64,000 nt of DNA from Vibrio artabrorum (GCF_024347295.1 NZ_AP025458.1:62001-126000); one strand, 5' to 3'. Shown: positions 9,009-19,926, counted from the stretch's first letter. Program-made: numbers and translations. Notes: generated from the sequence alone by a model not told the origin.

Positions 9009-10202
9009 ATGAGTGAAAAGTTTGATGTAATCGTAATTGGTGCGGGCGCCGCGGGCTTAATGTGTGCTGCGGAAGCGGGAAAACGTGGCCGACGAGTACT
9101 GGTGGTCGATCATGCGAAAAAGCCAGGCAGAAAAATTTTAATCTCAGGAGGTGGTCGCTGTAACTTTACCAACTATGATGTTTCAGCCAATAACTTTCTG
9201 TGTAGCAACCCTCACTTTGTTAAGTCAGCCTTATCTCAATACACCAACTGGGACTTCATCTCGATGGTGAGCAAGTACGGCATTGAGTTTGAAGAGCGCG
9301 ATCATGGCCAGTTATTCTGTGTCAATGACCACACTGCAAAAGACATCGTGAGCATGTTGCTTGAAGAGTGTAAGCAAGCAAAAGTGGATCAACGTTACCG
9401 CTGTGACGTTCACGCCATCGAAAAGACGGACACTGGCTTCAAGATGCTCCTCAATACCGACGAAGTTGAGTGTGATTCATTGGTTGTCGCGACCGGCGGC
9501 CTATCGATGCCTAAGCTCGGTGCAACGCCGTTTGGCTACAAGATTGCTGAGCAGTTTGGTTTGTCTGTGATACCGACTACGGCGGGTTTGGTGCCATTCA
9601 CCTTACATAAAGAAGACAAAGAAGATTTCGCTGAGCTTTCTGGTATCGCGATCCCTGCCGAAATCACCGCGCAAGACGGCACCTTGTTTAAAGAGGCACT
9701 GTTGTTTACTCACCGCGGTTTATCTGGCCCTTCGGTACTGCAAATATCGTCGTTTTGGAAAGCGGGACAGTCTGTGTCGATCAATCTTGTACCAGAGGTG
9801 GATGTGGCTGAACTGTTGACTAACTCTCGTGAGAAACACCCAAATCAGAGCCTGAAAAATACTTTGGCGAAAGCGCTACCAAAGCGTTTTGTTGAGGTGC
9901 TGATTGACCGTAAAGAGTTGGAAGATAAGCCACTCAAGCAGTTTAATGAAAAACAATTGAATGGCATCGTAGATCACCTAGAAAATTGGAAAATCGCCCC
10001 CAACGGCACCGAAGGTTACCGTACTGCCGAAGTAACGCTTGGCGGTGTGGATACAAACCATCTCTCTTCAAAAACCATGGAATGTAAGAGCGTTTCTGGC
10101 CTCTATTTCGTTGGTGAAGTGATGGACGTAACGGGCTGGCTTGGTGGCTATAACTTCCAATGGTGTTGGAGCTCTGGCTTCGCAGCAGGTCAGTGGGTTT
10201 AA
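9009..10202 (+). CDS. yhiN: HI0933/YhiN-family FAD-dependent flavoprotein
   Basis: Cytosolic NAD(P)/FAD-dependent oxidoreductase-like protein of unknown substrate. The N terminus is a Rossmann FAD-binding motif (VIVIGAGAAGLMCAAEAGKRGRRVLVVD) followed by the family signature PGRKILISGGGRCNFTN; the C terminus ends in GLYFVGEVMDVTGWLGGYNFQWCWSSG, typical of HI0933 proteins. 397 residues from ATG 9009. An upstream in-frame GTG at 8970 would add 13 residues that do not resemble the family, so ATG is preferred although its ribosome site is weak. In E. coli yhiN lies in the same usp neighbourhood. Confidence 0.92.
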   Translation: MSEKFDVIVIGAGAAGLMCAAEAGKRGRRVLVVDHAKKPGRKILISGGGRCNFTNYDVSANNFLCSNPHFVKSALSQYTNWDFISMVSKYGIEFEERDHGQLFCVNDHTAKDIVSMLLEECKQAKVDQRYRCDVHAIEKTDTGFKMLLNTDEVECDSLVVATGGLSMPKLGATPFGYKIAEQFGLSVIPTTAGLVPFTLHKEDKEDFAELSGIAIPAEITAQDGTLFKEALLFTHRGLSGPSVLQISSFWKAGQSVSINLVPEVDVAELLTNSREKHPNQSLKNTLAKALPKRFVEVLIDRKELEDKPLKQFNEKQLNGIVDHLENWKIAPNGTEGYRTAEVTLGGVDTNHLSSKTMECKSVSGLYFVGEVMDVTGWLGGYNFQWCWSSGFAAGQWV

Positions 10203-10236
10203 GCTTTTAGCTTATCCATTAGATTTTAAATGACAT

Positions 10237-10268
10237 AAAAATGGCGAGTCATACGACTCGCCATTTTT
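10237..10268. terminator. Bidirectional terminator between yhiN and the EamA gene
   Basis: Perfect stem AAAAATGGCGAGTC / GACTCGCCATTTTT with an ATAC loop; A/T tracts on both sides serve the two convergent genes. Confidence 0.88.
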
Positions 10269-10347
10269 GTATCTAACATTGTGTTCTGGCTCTAGGTTCG
10301 ACTTTATCGATAGCTTTTCGTGCTCAATCGAATCTTTTAGCGCTTAT

Positions 10348-11241
10348 TTACGCAGCTTTGTTTTTTGAAAACTTGAGCTGTTGAATCACTAAGCCAGCGA
10401 TGATCAGCATCAAGCCAAACAATGTCGTAGGGTGAATCTCTTCACCAATGATGGTTGAAAGTAGCATCAACGAGATAAACGGTGATGCGAAAATCAGGTT
10501 ACTAATACGTGCCGTGTTGTTGGTGAGCTTCAATGCCGATAGCCACAAGACAAAGGTAATCCCCATCTCAAACAGGCCTACGTAAGTCACGGCCATCCAA
10601 CCTTTCGCTGTGATCTGGCTAAAGCTCTCGCCTTCATAAAGGGTTAAACCAATCGCGAAGGGCAATGCCACCAAGAAACCAAGCAATACCCCCACCACAG
10701 GGTCGGCTTTATTTTTGGTATTAAGGATCCAGTACCCCGCCCAAAGTAGCGTTGAAAGCAGAGCTAAAGTCACACCGAGTGGGCTATCAAATTGCATCCC
10801 GAATACATTACCTTTAGTGGCAATGACGACCACACCGATATAGCTGAAGGTACAAGCTACCCAATCTTGTTTACGAATTTTTTGCCCCAGAAAAACCGCC
10901 GCCATTAAGGTTAGCGTGATCGCCCAGCTGTAGTTGATGGCTTGAGCTTGAGAAGCGGGCAGCAGGTCGTAGGCTTTGAATAGAATCAGGTAATAGGCCA
11001 ATGGGTTAACCAAGCCGAGCAGTAGGTAATACCAAGGATTTGAAAGAAACGTAGTACTCAGTTGAGAGAGCTTGCCTTGAAACGCGCAAACGGCGATTAG
11101 TGCAATCGACGACACAATGCTGGCGATGGTCAGCATTTGAATGGGTGAAAACTCAGCAAGGGTCAGCTTAAAAGCAGTAGCGACCGTTGACCACAGCAGT
11201 ACAGCGGAAAGGCCAAAGCCTAAGGCGCGACGTTCGTTCAT
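10348..11241 (-). CDS. EamA/DMT-family permease
   Basis: Inner-membrane transporter of 297 residues with about ten hydrophobic helices in two EamA repeats, the second beginning near residue 155 (GVTLALLSTLLWAGYWILNTK). The features LAYYLILFKAYDLLPASQAQAINYSWAIT and NNTARISNLIFASPFISL fit the family. The substrate is unknown. It is a single gene divergent from rmuC, with about 130 bp between them. It is only distantly similar to the other EamA gene at 6308-7186, so the two are not a recent duplication. Confidence 0.85.
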   Translation of the reverse strand: MNERRALGFGLSAVLLWSTVATAFKLTLAEFSPIQMLTIASIVSSIALIAVCAFQGKLSQLSTTFLSNPWYYLLLGLVNPLAYYLILFKAYDLLPASQAQAINYSWAITLTLMAAVFLGQKIRKQDWVACTFSYIGVVVIATKGNVFGMQFDSPLGVTLALLSTLLWAGYWILNTKNKADPVVGVLLGFLVALPFAIGLTLYEGESFSQITAKGWMAVTYVGLFEMGITFVLWLSALKLTNNTARISNLIFASPFISLMLLSTIIGEEIHPTTLFGLMLIIAGLVIQQLKFSKNKAA

Positions 11242-11373
11242 GACAACTCATTTCTAATTTGATGGGACAGAATTCGGAGCGCCTAGTCTATCTGTCGAAT
11301 TTCAACACGGCAAACTGGACATTTATCCAGTATCAAAATACCATTTAATGAGTTATTTCCAATTAGGCAAATC

Positions 11374-12912
11374 ATGACCATGCAATGGATTATCGAACAT
11401 CAGGCAACGCTTATTGCCGCAATGGCTGGCGCGCTCTTCAGCGGCGGTGTGGTGGGTTGGTGGGTCAAACAGAAGTGCTCTTTTCAGCAGCAACTTCTTG
11501 AACAGCAGATCGAGTCTGACCGTTTGCTGCATGAATCACAACAGTCACAACTCAAATCATCACTCGCAGAGGCGCAACAAGAACTCAATGAACTGGATGA
11601 TGAGCGAGACAAAGCGGCATTTGAACTTAAGCAAGCGCATGGCAAGGTGATGGCTGCGATGGAAAAGCTTCGCTATTTTGAGGCGGTCAAGCAAGAGCGA
11701 CAGCAGTACTCTGATGAGATCAATGTGCTTAAAGATCATAAGTCTGAGTTAGAGGCGGAGCTTCGAGAGCAAGAGGCGAGGCATGACCAAGAAAACCTCG
11801 CCAACAGTGAAAAATTACAATTGTTAGAGCAAGCGGAGTCTCGACTTAAGCAGCAGTTTGAGCTGTTAGCGAACCAATTGTTTGAAACCAAAACTGCTAA
11901 GGTCGATCAGCAGAATAAGCAGAGCCTAGAAGGCTTGTTGTCACCACTAAGAGAGCAGTTGGAAGGTTTCAAGAAGCAAGTGAATGACAGCTTCAGTCAA
12001 GAGGCCAAAGAGCGTCACACCTTGGTACATGAGCTGAAAAATCTGCAACGTCTCAATGAAAGCATGACGCGTGAGGCCGTTAACTTAACTCAAGCGTTAA
12101 AGGGCGATAATAAACAACAAGGTAACTGGGGCGAAGTGGTACTGGCCCGCGTGCTTGCGGAATCAGGGCTGCGCGAAGGCCATGAATACCAAACACAAGT
12201 GAACCTGCAAAACGATGCGGGCAAGCGTTATCAACCGGATGTGATTGTGCATTTGCCACAAGATAAGCAAGTGGTGGTCGATTCTAAAATGGCTTTGGTC
12301 GCGTTTGAGCGTTACTTCAATGCTGAAACGGATCAACAACGTGATACTGCACTGCGTGATCACTTGGTGTCACTGCGCGCACATATTAAGGGTTTAAGCC
12401 AAAAGGATTATCACCAACTCAAAGGCATTCAAAGTCTGGATTATGTGTTGATGTTTATTCCTGTTGAACCTGCGTTTCAAGTGGCGATTCAAGCGGATCC
12501 TAGCTTAGTCAAAGACGCGATGGAGCAAAATATTATCTTGGTTAGCCCAACCACCTTGCTGGTGGCACTGCGTACTATTGATAACCTATGGCGCAATGAA
12601 AGGCAGAACCAGAACGCTCAGGTCATCGCAGAACGCGCAAGTAAGCTTTATGACAAGCTGCGTCTATTTATTGATGATATGGAAGGCCTTGGCAGCTCAC
12701 TCGATAGAGCCAACCAAAGCTACCAAGGCGCGATGAATAAACTAGTGACGGGACGAGGCAATGTGATTCGTCAGGCCGAAAGCTTCAAACAGCTTGGTGT
12801 TGAAGTTAAAAAATCGATCTCTCTTGGAGTTACCGAGATGGCTCAAAATGAGGCTTTTTCAGAAAATGCCTCCTTAGTAGAAAGACAACCCGCTGAGGAT
12901 AAAGTAAACTGA
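11374..12912 (+). CDS. rmuC: DNA recombination protein RmuC
   Basis: RmuC-family protein that limits recombination at inverted repeats in E. coli. 512 residues. One N-terminal membrane anchor (about 10-30, LIAAMAGALFSGGVVGWWV) is followed by a long coiled coil (about 35-190) and the PD-(D/E)xK-like RmuC domain (about 230-430), with GNWGEVVLARVLAESGLREGHEY and DVIVHLPQDKQVVVDSKM. It begins the same gene order as E. coli, rmuC-ubiE-ubiJ-ubiB-tatABC. A 50-bp gap to ubiE makes read-through likely. Confidence 0.93.
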   Translation: MTMQWIIEHQATLIAAMAGALFSGGVVGWWVKQKCSFQQQLLEQQIESDRLLHESQQSQLKSSLAEAQQELNELDDERDKAAFELKQAHGKVMAAMEKLRYFEAVKQERQQYSDEINVLKDHKSELEAELREQEARHDQENLANSEKLQLLEQAESRLKQQFELLANQLFETKTAKVDQQNKQSLEGLLSPLREQLEGFKKQVNDSFSQEAKERHTLVHELKNLQRLNESMTREAVNLTQALKGDNKQQGNWGEVVLARVLAESGLREGHEYQTQVNLQNDAGKRYQPDVIVHLPQDKQVVVDSKMALVAFERYFNAETDQQRDTALRDHLVSLRAHIKGLSQKDYHQLKGIQSLDYVLMFIPVEPAFQVAIQADPSLVKDAMEQNIILVSPTTLLVALRTIDNLWRNERQNQNAQVIAERASKLYDKLRLFIDDMEGLGSSLDRANQSYQGAMNKLVTGRGNVIRQAESFKQLGVEVKKSISLGVTEMAQNEAFSENASLVERQPAEDKVN

Positions 12913-12962
12913 TCGGCCGCAGCACACTCTAATAAACAGTGGACTGTCGATAAGAACTTACC

Positions 12963-13757
12963 ATGGTAGATAACAGCATTATGGACACAAGCGTGCAGAC
13001 AAATTCAGCAGTAGAGTCAGAAACCACACACTTTGGTTTCGAAACCGTCGCAAAAGACGAAAAAGTCGCGAAAGTAGCAGAGGTATTTCACTCTGTAGCC
13101 GCTAAATACGACATCATGAATGACTTAATGTCGGGTGGTGTTCACCGTTTGTGGAAGCGATTCACGATTGATTGCAGTGGCGTTCGCCCGGGTCAACGTA
13201 TCTTAGACTTAGGTGGTGGTACCGGTGATCTGACAGCGAAGTTCTCGCGTATCGTCGGCGAAAAAGGCCATGTGGTTCTCGCTGATATCAATAATTCAAT
13301 GCTGAACGTTGGCCGCGATAAACTGCGTGATAGTGGTATTGTTGGCAATGTGCATTACGTGCAAGCGAACGCTGAAGAGCTGCCATTTCCAGATAACTAC
13401 TTTGATTGCATTACGATCAGTTTTTGTCTGCGTAACGTAACCGATAAAGATCAAGCGCTGCGTTCAATGTACCGTGTGCTTAAGCCGGGTGGTCGTCTGC
13501 TGGTACTTGAATTTTCTAAGCCGGTGCTTGAGCCACTATCAAAGGTTTACGATGCCTACTCTTTCCATCTATTGCCAAAAATGGGTGAGTTGATTGCTAA
13601 CGATGCAGACAGCTATCGTTACCTTGCTGAATCTATTCGTATGCACCCAGACCAAGATACCTTGGAAGGCATGATGCAAGAAGCGGGTTTTGAGAGTACG
13701 AAATATTTCAACCTAACGGGCGGTATTGTTGCGCTGCACCGAGGTTACAAGTTCTAG
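12963..13757 (+). CDS. ubiE: Ubiquinone/menaquinone biosynthesis C-methyltransferase
   Basis: SAM-dependent methyltransferase acting on the benzoquinol and demethylmenaquinol rings. 264 residues. SAM motif I is [11 protein letters not shown]; post-motifs [20 protein letters not shown] and [10 protein letters not shown], and the UbiE end [12 protein letters not shown], are present. Two in-frame ATGs (12963 and 12981) lie at the start and neither has a strong ribosome site; I keep the first. The N terminus is about 15 residues longer than E. coli UbiE and polar. A hairpin follows the stop before ubiJ. Confidence 0.94.
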   Translation: MVDNSIMDTSVQTNSAVESETTHFGFETVAKDEKVAKVAEVFHSVAAKYDIMNDLMSGGVHRLWKRFTIDCSGVRPGQRILDLGGGTGDLTAKFSRIVGEKGHVVLADINNSMLNVGRDKLRDSGIVGNVHYVQANAEELPFPDNYFDCITISFCLRNVTDKDQALRSMYRVLKPGGRLLVLEFSKPVLEPLSKVYDAYSFHLLPKMGELIANDADSYRYLAESIRMHPDQDTLEGMMQEAGFESTKYFNLTGGIVALHRGYKF

Positions 13758-13810
13758 TTGAACTTGGCAGCAGGCTCGTTGAGTGTGCTAAACGTTAAAA
13801 ATAAAGACAG

Positions 13811-13840
13811 AACGGATAGGTTAAGGCTTATCCGTTTTCA
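13811..13840 (+). terminator. Hairpin between ubiE and ubiJ (weak terminator or processing site)
   Basis: 10-bp stem AACGGATAGG / CTTATCCGTT with one G.U pair and a TTAAGG loop, followed by only TTTTC. The U-tract is short, so partial termination or an RNA processing or stability element is more likely than a full stop. Confidence 0.5.
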
Positions 13841-13855
13841 AAGGTAAGGACAGTC

Positions 13856-14461
13856 ATGCCATTTGATCCATTGGTCACCGCGGTTATTGAAATCTCTTTA
13901 AATACTTTCGTGAACGATGATCCAGCCTTGGTTCGTCGTTTGTCTCGTTTAAAGGGGCAGATCATTCAAGTTCATTTGAAAGAGTTGAACAAAACCCTCA
14001 CTTTCGTTTTCAGTCAACAAATTGATGTGTTGTCGGAATACGAAGGGCAACCGGATTGTTACCTATCTTTGAATCTATCAGTACTGCCGGAACTGCGTGA
14101 ACAATCGAACATCACTAAACTGATCAAGCAAGATAAACTGATTTTAGACGGTGATATTCAGTTGGCTCAGAAATTTGCACAATTGATGACAGACTGCAAG
14201 CCTGACTTGGAAGAGTGGCTATCGCGTGTGACGGGTGATGTAATTGCTCATACTTTGGTACAAGGCGTTAAAAACGTCGGTGGTTTTGTGTCTCAGCAAG
14301 TAACTAAGCATCAACACCACCTTGCTCAGGTATTAACCGAAGAGTGGAAAATGGCACCAGCACCATTGGAAGTAGCACATTTTTGCGATCAAGTTGATGA
14401 CGTAAAAAGCTCTGCTGCTCGCCTTGAAGCCAAATTGAACACGTTGTTGGAGAAAGCATGA
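13856..14461 (+). CDS. ubiJ: Ubiquinone biosynthesis accessory factor UbiJ
   Basis: SCP2-domain lipid-binding protein that binds quinone intermediates and scaffolds the soluble Ubi complex. 201 residues. The N-terminal half (about 15-115) is the SCP2 domain, and the C-terminal part ends in a helical, coiled-coil-like segment ([22 protein letters not shown]). The ATG has AAGGA at 8-nt spacing. The stop overlaps the ubiB start in ATGA, indicating translational coupling. Sequence conservation of this family is low; gene order (ubiE-ubiJ-ubiB) is the stronger evidence. Confidence 0.92.
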   Translation: MPFDPLVTAVIEISLNTFVNDDPALVRRLSRLKGQIIQVHLKELNKTLTFVFSQQIDVLSEYEGQPDCYLSLNLSVLPELREQSNITKLIKQDKLILDGDIQLAQKFAQLMTDCKPDLEEWLSRVTGDVIAHTLVQGVKNVGGFVSQQVTKHQHHLAQVLTEEWKMAPAPLEVAHFCDQVDDVKSSAARLEAKLNTLLEKA

Positions 14462-16092
14462 CCCCAACAGAACTGAAACGTCTTTATCATATTATCAAAG
14501 TGCAGTTGGAATACGGCCTTGATGAATTGATGCCGGAACACCAGTTGACTAAAGCCCCTTTGTTGGCGAGAAAGTCTCTGTTTTGGCTGAAGAATAAGCA
14601 TCAAGATAAGGCGTTAGGTCAGCGTTTGCGTCTTGCTTTACAAGAGTTAGGGCCTGTGTGGGTCAAGTTTGGTCAGATGATGTCAACGCGTCGGGATCTG
14701 TTTCCTCCTCACATCGCCGATCAACTGGCGTTATTGCAAGACCAAGTGGCACAATTTGATGGTCAATTGGCTAAGCGAGATATGGAAAAAGCCCTCGGTG
14801 GTAGCCTCGATAATTGGTTTACCGACTTTGCTATTGAACCCCTGGCTTCGGCTTCTATTGCTCAGGTGCATACTGCGAAACTGAAAGAGAGCGGTCGTGA
14901 AATTGTCCTTAAGGTCATTCGCCCTGATATTCGTCCTGTGATTGATGCAGATCTAAAACTGATGCACCGAATGGCGCGTATAGTCGCTAAATCTCTTCCT
15001 GAAGCACGTCGTTTGAAACCCGTTGAAGTCGTTCATGAGTACGAAAAAACGTTACTTGATGAATTAGACCTACGCCGAGAGGCAGCAAACGCGATTCAAT
15101 TGCGACGTAATTTTGAAGGCAGTGAAGAGTTGTATGTTCCAGAGGTTATCCCTGATTTAAGCTGTGAAACCCTGATGGTGTCGGAACGAATCTACGGTAT
15201 TCAAGTCTCTGATATTGAAACGCTAAATGCCAACGGCACCAACATGAAATTACTGGCTGAGCGCGGTGTGACGGTATTTTTCACTCAGGTGTTTCGCGAC
15301 AGCTTTTTTCACGCAGACATGCATCCAGGTAACGTATTCGTTAACCCAGAAACCCCAGAAAACCCTCAGTGGATTGGTTTGGATTGTGGCATTGTTGGCA
15401 CGCTCAACAGCGAAGATAAGCGTTACTTAGCTGAGAACCTGTTGGCGTTCTTTAATCGAGATTATCGCAAAGTGGCTGAGCTTCACGTCGATTCGGGTTG
15501 GGTGCCACACGACACTAATGTCAACGATTTCGAATTCGCGATTCGTATGGTGTGTGAGCCGATTTTTGCAAAACCACTTGGTGAGATCTCATTTGGCCAT
15601 GTGTTGCTAAACTTATTTAATACAGCAAGACGTTTTAACATGGAAGTTCAACCTCAGTTGGTGCTTCTGCAGAAAACGTTGTTGTATGTGGAAGGCCTTG
15701 GTCGTCAGTTGTATCCACAGCTGGATTTGTGGGCAACGGCTAAGCCTTTCCTTGAAACTTGGATGATGAATCAGGTGGGGCCGCAAGCTGTGATCAACGC
15801 AGTTAAAGAGCGTGCACCATTTTGGGCAGAAAAATTGCCCGAGCTGCCAGAGTTACTTTATGACAGTTTGCGCCAGGGTAAAGCGATGAACCAAAGAATG
15901 GATCAGCTATATCAAGGTTACCAAGATAACAAACGCCAACAAGCGACTGGAAAGTTTTTATTTGGTGTTGGAGCTACTTTAGTCGTATGCTCCGCAATAT
16001 TAATTTCAAGCCCTTATGAGCAGCTATCTATGGGCGGTGGCATCGCAGGTGTCGCATTTTGGCTGCTAAGTTGGCGAGCTTACCGTCGATAG
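14458..16092 (+). CDS. ubiB: Ubiquinone biosynthesis protein UbiB (atypical kinase-like ATPase)
   Basis: ABC1/ADCK/UbiB-family membrane protein needed for ubiquinone synthesis. 544 residues. It shows the KxGQ motif ([13 protein letters not shown]), the Ala-rich loop ASASIAQVH, the catalytic segment [13 protein letters not shown] and the metal-binding LDCGIVG. Two C-terminal membrane helices (about 495-540) anchor it. The start overlaps ubiJ by 4 nt. A 48-bp gap to tatA suggests that the ubi and tat genes can share transcripts, as in E. coli. Confidence 0.96.
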   Translation: MTPTELKRLYHIIKVQLEYGLDELMPEHQLTKAPLLARKSLFWLKNKHQDKALGQRLRLALQELGPVWVKFGQMMSTRRDLFPPHIADQLALLQDQVAQFDGQLAKRDMEKALGGSLDNWFTDFAIEPLASASIAQVHTAKLKESGREIVLKVIRPDIRPVIDADLKLMHRMARIVAKSLPEARRLKPVEVVHEYEKTLLDELDLRREAANAIQLRRNFEGSEELYVPEVIPDLSCETLMVSERIYGIQVSDIETLNANGTNMKLLAERGVTVFFTQVFRDSFFHADMHPGNVFVNPETPENPQWIGLDCGIVGTLNSEDKRYLAENLLAFFNRDYRKVAELHVDSGWVPHDTNVNDFEFAIRMVCEPIFAKPLGEISFGHVLLNLFNTARRFNMEVQPQLVLLQKTLLYVEGLGRQLYPQLDLWATAKPFLETWMMNQVGPQAVINAVKERAPFWAEKLPELPELLYDSLRQGKAMNQRMDQLYQGYQDNKRQQATGKFLFGVGATLVVCSAILISSPYEQLSMGGGIAGVAFWLLSWRAYRR

Positions 16093-16146
16093 ACCGTAGA
16101 CTCTCCTAATATTTTTTATGTGTAGACAGACCCGAGGACAATGACA

Positions 16147-16401
16147 ATGGGTGGTATCAGTATTTGGCAACTTCTAATCATTGCTGTAATTGTAATTTTG
16201 CTATTCGGTACTAAGAAACTACGTGGTATGGGTGGTGACTTAGGCTCAGCAGTGAAAGGCTTCAAAAAAGCGATGAGCGAAGACGATAAGCCTGCAGATA
16301 AGAAAGATGCAGACTTTGAACCTAAGAACATTGAACAGCAGAAAACAGCCGCGAACGCTGAGACAGCTGCTGAAACAAAGAAAGACAAAGAGCAGGCATA
16401 A
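16147..16401 (+). CDS. tatA: Twin-arginine translocase subunit TatA
   Basis: Forms the protein-conducting assembly of the Tat pathway for folded proteins. 84 residues: an N-terminal membrane helix ([21 protein letters not shown]), the hinge [10 protein letters not shown], an amphipathic helix and a charged tail. Two in-frame ATGs exist at 16141 and 16147. The ribosome site GAGGA (16134-16138) is only 2 nt from the first but 8 nt from the second, and the second gives the same MGGISIWQ start as E. coli TatA, so I place the start at 16147. Confidence 0.95.
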   Translation: MGGISIWQLLIIAVIVILLFGTKKLRGMGGDLGSAVKGFKKAMSEDDKPADKKDADFEPKNIEQQKTAANAETAAETKKDKEQA

Positions 16402-16404
16402 GTC

Positions 16405-16812
16405 GTGTTTGATATCGGTTTTTGGGAACTGGTATTAATATCTGTCGTTGGGTTAGTGGTTTTAGGGCCTGAGCGTTTGCCGGTTGCGATTCGTAGTGTC
16501 TCCAAATTTATTGGGCAAGCGAAAAGCATGGCAAACAGTGTGAAAGATGAACTTTCTCACGAGCTTAAGGTACAAGAGCTGCAAGAAAACCTACGTAAGG
16601 CGGAAAAAATGGGAATGGAAGATTTATCTCCAGACCTAAAGGCATCGGTGGATGAACTCAAGCAGGCAGCTGCTGAGGTTCAACGTCCGTATGCTAAGCC
16701 TGAGTCTGATAAGCTAAGTGAAACTGAATCTAGTATCACCGAAACTGCGGAGCCTGAAGTTATTCAGGTCAACAGCGAAGCCTCAGCACCGTCAGATAAG
16801 AAAGCCGAATAG
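16405..16812 (+). CDS. tatB: Sec-independent translocase subunit TatB
   Basis: Part of the TatBC receptor for twin-arginine signal peptides. 135 residues: an N-terminal membrane helix with the conserved [12 protein letters not shown] and VVLGPERLP segment, a long amphipathic helix (about 25-75) and an acidic tail. It starts at GTG 16405, 3 nt after the tatA stop, with a weak ribosome site, so it probably depends on coupling to tatA. Confidence 0.94.
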   Translation: MFDIGFWELVLISVVGLVVLGPERLPVAIRSVSKFIGQAKSMANSVKDELSHELKVQELQENLRKAEKMGMEDLSPDLKASVDELKQAAAEVQRPYAKPESDKLSETESSITETAEPEVIQVNSEASAPSDKKAE

Positions 16813-16824
16813 TTTCGCTATCAA

Positions 16825-16872
16825 GAGTCACCAGATACTTGTGTTGATGAGTATACCGGTGGCTCCTTTTCG
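16825..16872 (+). other. Long hairpin between tatB and tatC
   Basis: The arms GAGTCACC (16825-16832) and GGTGGCTC (16858-16865) pair with one G.U; inner bases around GATACT/AGTATAC extend the stem; TTTT follows. It could be an attenuator that lowers tatC relative to tatAB, or an mRNA processing site. E. coli tatC follows tatB closely, without a gap of this length. Confidence 0.5.
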
Positions 16873-16896
16873 ATCTTCCTGTTTAAGAGGTTTGAC

Positions 16897-17649
16897 ATGT
16901 CTTCGACTGAGCAGACACAGCCTTTAATTAGCCATCTTTTGGAACTGCGTAATCGCTTATTGCGATCGATTGTCGCGGTTCTGGTTGTCTTTGTTGGGCT
17001 AATTTATTTTGCTAATGATATTTATGAGTTCGTCTCAGCCCCTTTGGTCGATCGCTTACCTGAAGGTGCGACGATGATCGCAACCGATGTTGCGTCACCA
17101 TTTTTTACACCTTTAAAATTGACCTTGATCGCGGCTATTTTTCTCACGGTTCCGTTTATTTTGTATCAGGTGTGGGCCTTTGTTGCGCCGGGTTTATACA
17201 AACATGAAAAGCGCTTGATCATGCCATTATTGGCTTCAAGTTCATTGCTGTTTTACTGTGGTGTCGCGTTCGCTTACTTCATTGTATTCCCGTTAATATT
17301 TAGCTTTTTTACTGCCATATCATTGGGTGGCGTCGAGTTCGCAACAGATATATCAAGTTATCTTGATTTTGTACTCGCGTTATTCTTTGCCTTTGGTATC
17401 GCTTTTGAAGTGCCTGTCGCGATTATCTTGTTGTGTTGGACTGGGGCGACGACACCAAAAGCATTGGCTGAGAAGCGTCCATACATTGTGGTCGGGGCGT
17501 TTATTGTTGGTATGATGCTCACGCCACCTGACATGATCTCGCAAACACTGTTGGCTGTTCCAATGTGTATTCTGTTCGAGATTGGTCTGTTCTTCGCGCG
17601 TTTTTATGTACGCAAATCAGATGCTGATGAAGAAGAAGCGGAATCGTAA
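16897..17649 (+). CDS. tatC: Sec-independent translocase subunit TatC
   Basis: Multi-spanning core of the Tat signal-peptide receptor. 250 residues with six predicted membrane helices. The conserved N-terminal segment [16 protein letters not shown], the first periplasmic loop with [33 protein letters not shown], and the later FGIAFEVPV and [19 protein letters not shown] segments are all present. The ribosome site is AGAGG, 6 nt before the ATG. The C-terminal tail is acidic. A strong bidirectional terminator follows. Confidence 0.96.
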   Translation: MSSTEQTQPLISHLLELRNRLLRSIVAVLVVFVGLIYFANDIYEFVSAPLVDRLPEGATMIATDVASPFFTPLKLTLIAAIFLTVPFILYQVWAFVAPGLYKHEKRLIMPLLASSSLLFYCGVAFAYFIVFPLIFSFFTAISLGGVEFATDISSYLDFVLALFFAFGIAFEVPVAIILLCWTGATTPKALAEKRPYIVVGAFIVGMMLTPPDMISQTLLAVPMCILFEIGLFFARFYVRKSDADEEEAES

Positions 17650-17699
17650 TTCTACAGTGAGAGCATCGTCGTTAGTGCTCTTTAGCAACAATCACCCAA

Positions 17700-17736
17700 T
17701 AAAAAAGCGACCTAGGATTCGGGTCGCTTTTTTACT
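17700..17736. terminator. Bidirectional terminator between tatC and the TatD-family gene
   Basis: Stem AAAAAGCGACC / GGTCGCTTTTT with a loop of about 9 nt; T-runs are present in both directions. Confidence 0.85.
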
Positions 17737-17835
17737 TTTCTTCATTATCGACGTTGTCAGTGTTGTGAATGGTGACACATCCACATCACTTAGCTTTCTC
17801 AAATGAATTCAAAACACTTACAGATTAGTGAATGT

Positions 17836-18597
17836 TCACAATTTAAATAATCGCTTAGCGTTTGCGGTAGTTATGTTTTCGACTTCTTCAAGAGACATTC
17901 CACGTAATTCGGCGATGCGTTTTGCCACCAATTCTGTGTAGGCTGGCTCATTGCGTTTGCCGCGATTGGGTGTTGGTGCTAAGTAAGGGCAATCTGTCTC
18001 TAGGATGACGTAATTCATATCTAGGTGTGGGATTACCTTATCCATCCCCGAGTTCTTAAAAGTCGATACGCCGCCTAAACCTAAATGAAAGCCTAGCTCG
18101 TTGATCGCTTGAGCGTCCTCTAAGCGGCTGCCAAAACAATGGAACACGCCGCGTAAACTGCCATCTTGTTGTTTACGAAGTAGGGCCAGTGTCTCTTCAA
18201 TGGAATCACGAGTGTGGATCACCACGGGTAGATCGAGCTCTTTTGCCCACTGCAGTTGAGTCACAAACGCCATCTCTTGTTCAGCCTTGTAGGTTTTATC
18301 CCAGTACAAGTCGATACCAATCTCACCCACCGCGATAAAGTCATGTTTATCGAACCAAGCGCGAATGGTTTTCAGAGTTTGCTCGATATTCGCATCCACA
18401 TAACAAGGGTGTAAGCCCATCATTGAACGGCACACGTCAGGAAATTGAGCTTCCGTCGCTAACATGGGTTCGATAGATTCTAAATCGATGTTCGGCAATA
18501 GAATGGTATCAATCCCTTGAGCCAGTGCGCGCTGCACCACTTGTTCGCGGTCTTCATCAAATTCACTCGCGTAAATATGAGCGTGGGTGTCGATCAT
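17836..18597 (-). CDS. TatD-family metal-dependent hydrolase/DNase
   Basis: TIM-barrel amidohydrolase-like nuclease of the TatD family, 253 residues. Metal ligands of the family are in place: H5 and H7 (DTHAH), E92 (GEIGID), H128 (VIHTRDS), H153 (FHCFGS) and D202 (ETDCPYLAP). It lies next to tatABC as tatD does in E. coli, but convergent rather than in the operon. Several motifs (LLPNID, MMGLHP, IGIDLYWDKT, APTPNRGKRNEPAY) differ from E. coli TatD and resemble, from memory, TatD proteins of Bacteroidota. A good ribosome site (AGGA, 7 nt) precedes the ATG. I leave the symbol empty because orthology to E. coli tatD is doubtful. Confidence 0.9.
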   Translation of the reverse strand: MIDTHAHIYASEFDEDREQVVQRALAQGIDTILLPNIDLESIEPMLATEAQFPDVCRSMMGLHPCYVDANIEQTLKTIRAWFDKHDFIAVGEIGIDLYWDKTYKAEQEMAFVTQLQWAKELDLPVVIHTRDSIEETLALLRKQQDGSLRGVFHCFGSRLEDAQAINELGFHLGLGGVSTFKNSGMDKVIPHLDMNYVILETDCPYLAPTPNRGKRNEPAYTELVAKRIAELRGMSLEEVENITTANAKRLFKL

Positions 18598-18754
18598 TGT
18601 TTTATCCTGAAAGCGGTCTTTACTGAGTTGCCATGAGTATACGGCAGTGTGAGGATAAGGTCATTTTTTGCTATTTATCGCTGTTTTTGAGTGGGTTTCA
18701 TATTTTACTGCTAGCGTCCTGAGCCATCAGTGATATGCTTTTGCCTGTATTTAG

Positions 18755-19849
<1,095 letters not shown>

Positions 19850-19877
19850 CCGTGTAGATCTCACTTAAGTGATCAGT

Positions 19878-19912
19878 AAAAGGGTTGGCCATTGTGCCAG
19901 CCCTTTCGTTTA
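19878..19912 (+). terminator. Intrinsic terminator of hemB
   Basis: 11-bp stem AAAGGGTTGGC / GCCAGCCCTTT with one G.U pair and a 6-nt loop. The T-tract is poor (TTTCGTTT), so read-through into the GNAT gene is likely. Confidence 0.55.
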
Positions 19913-19926
19913 TGAGGATGGATAAG

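Noticed and set aside
6308..11241. The two EamA genes as a recent tandem duplication
   Set aside because: Proteins share only family-level features and low identity by eye; they are separate members.
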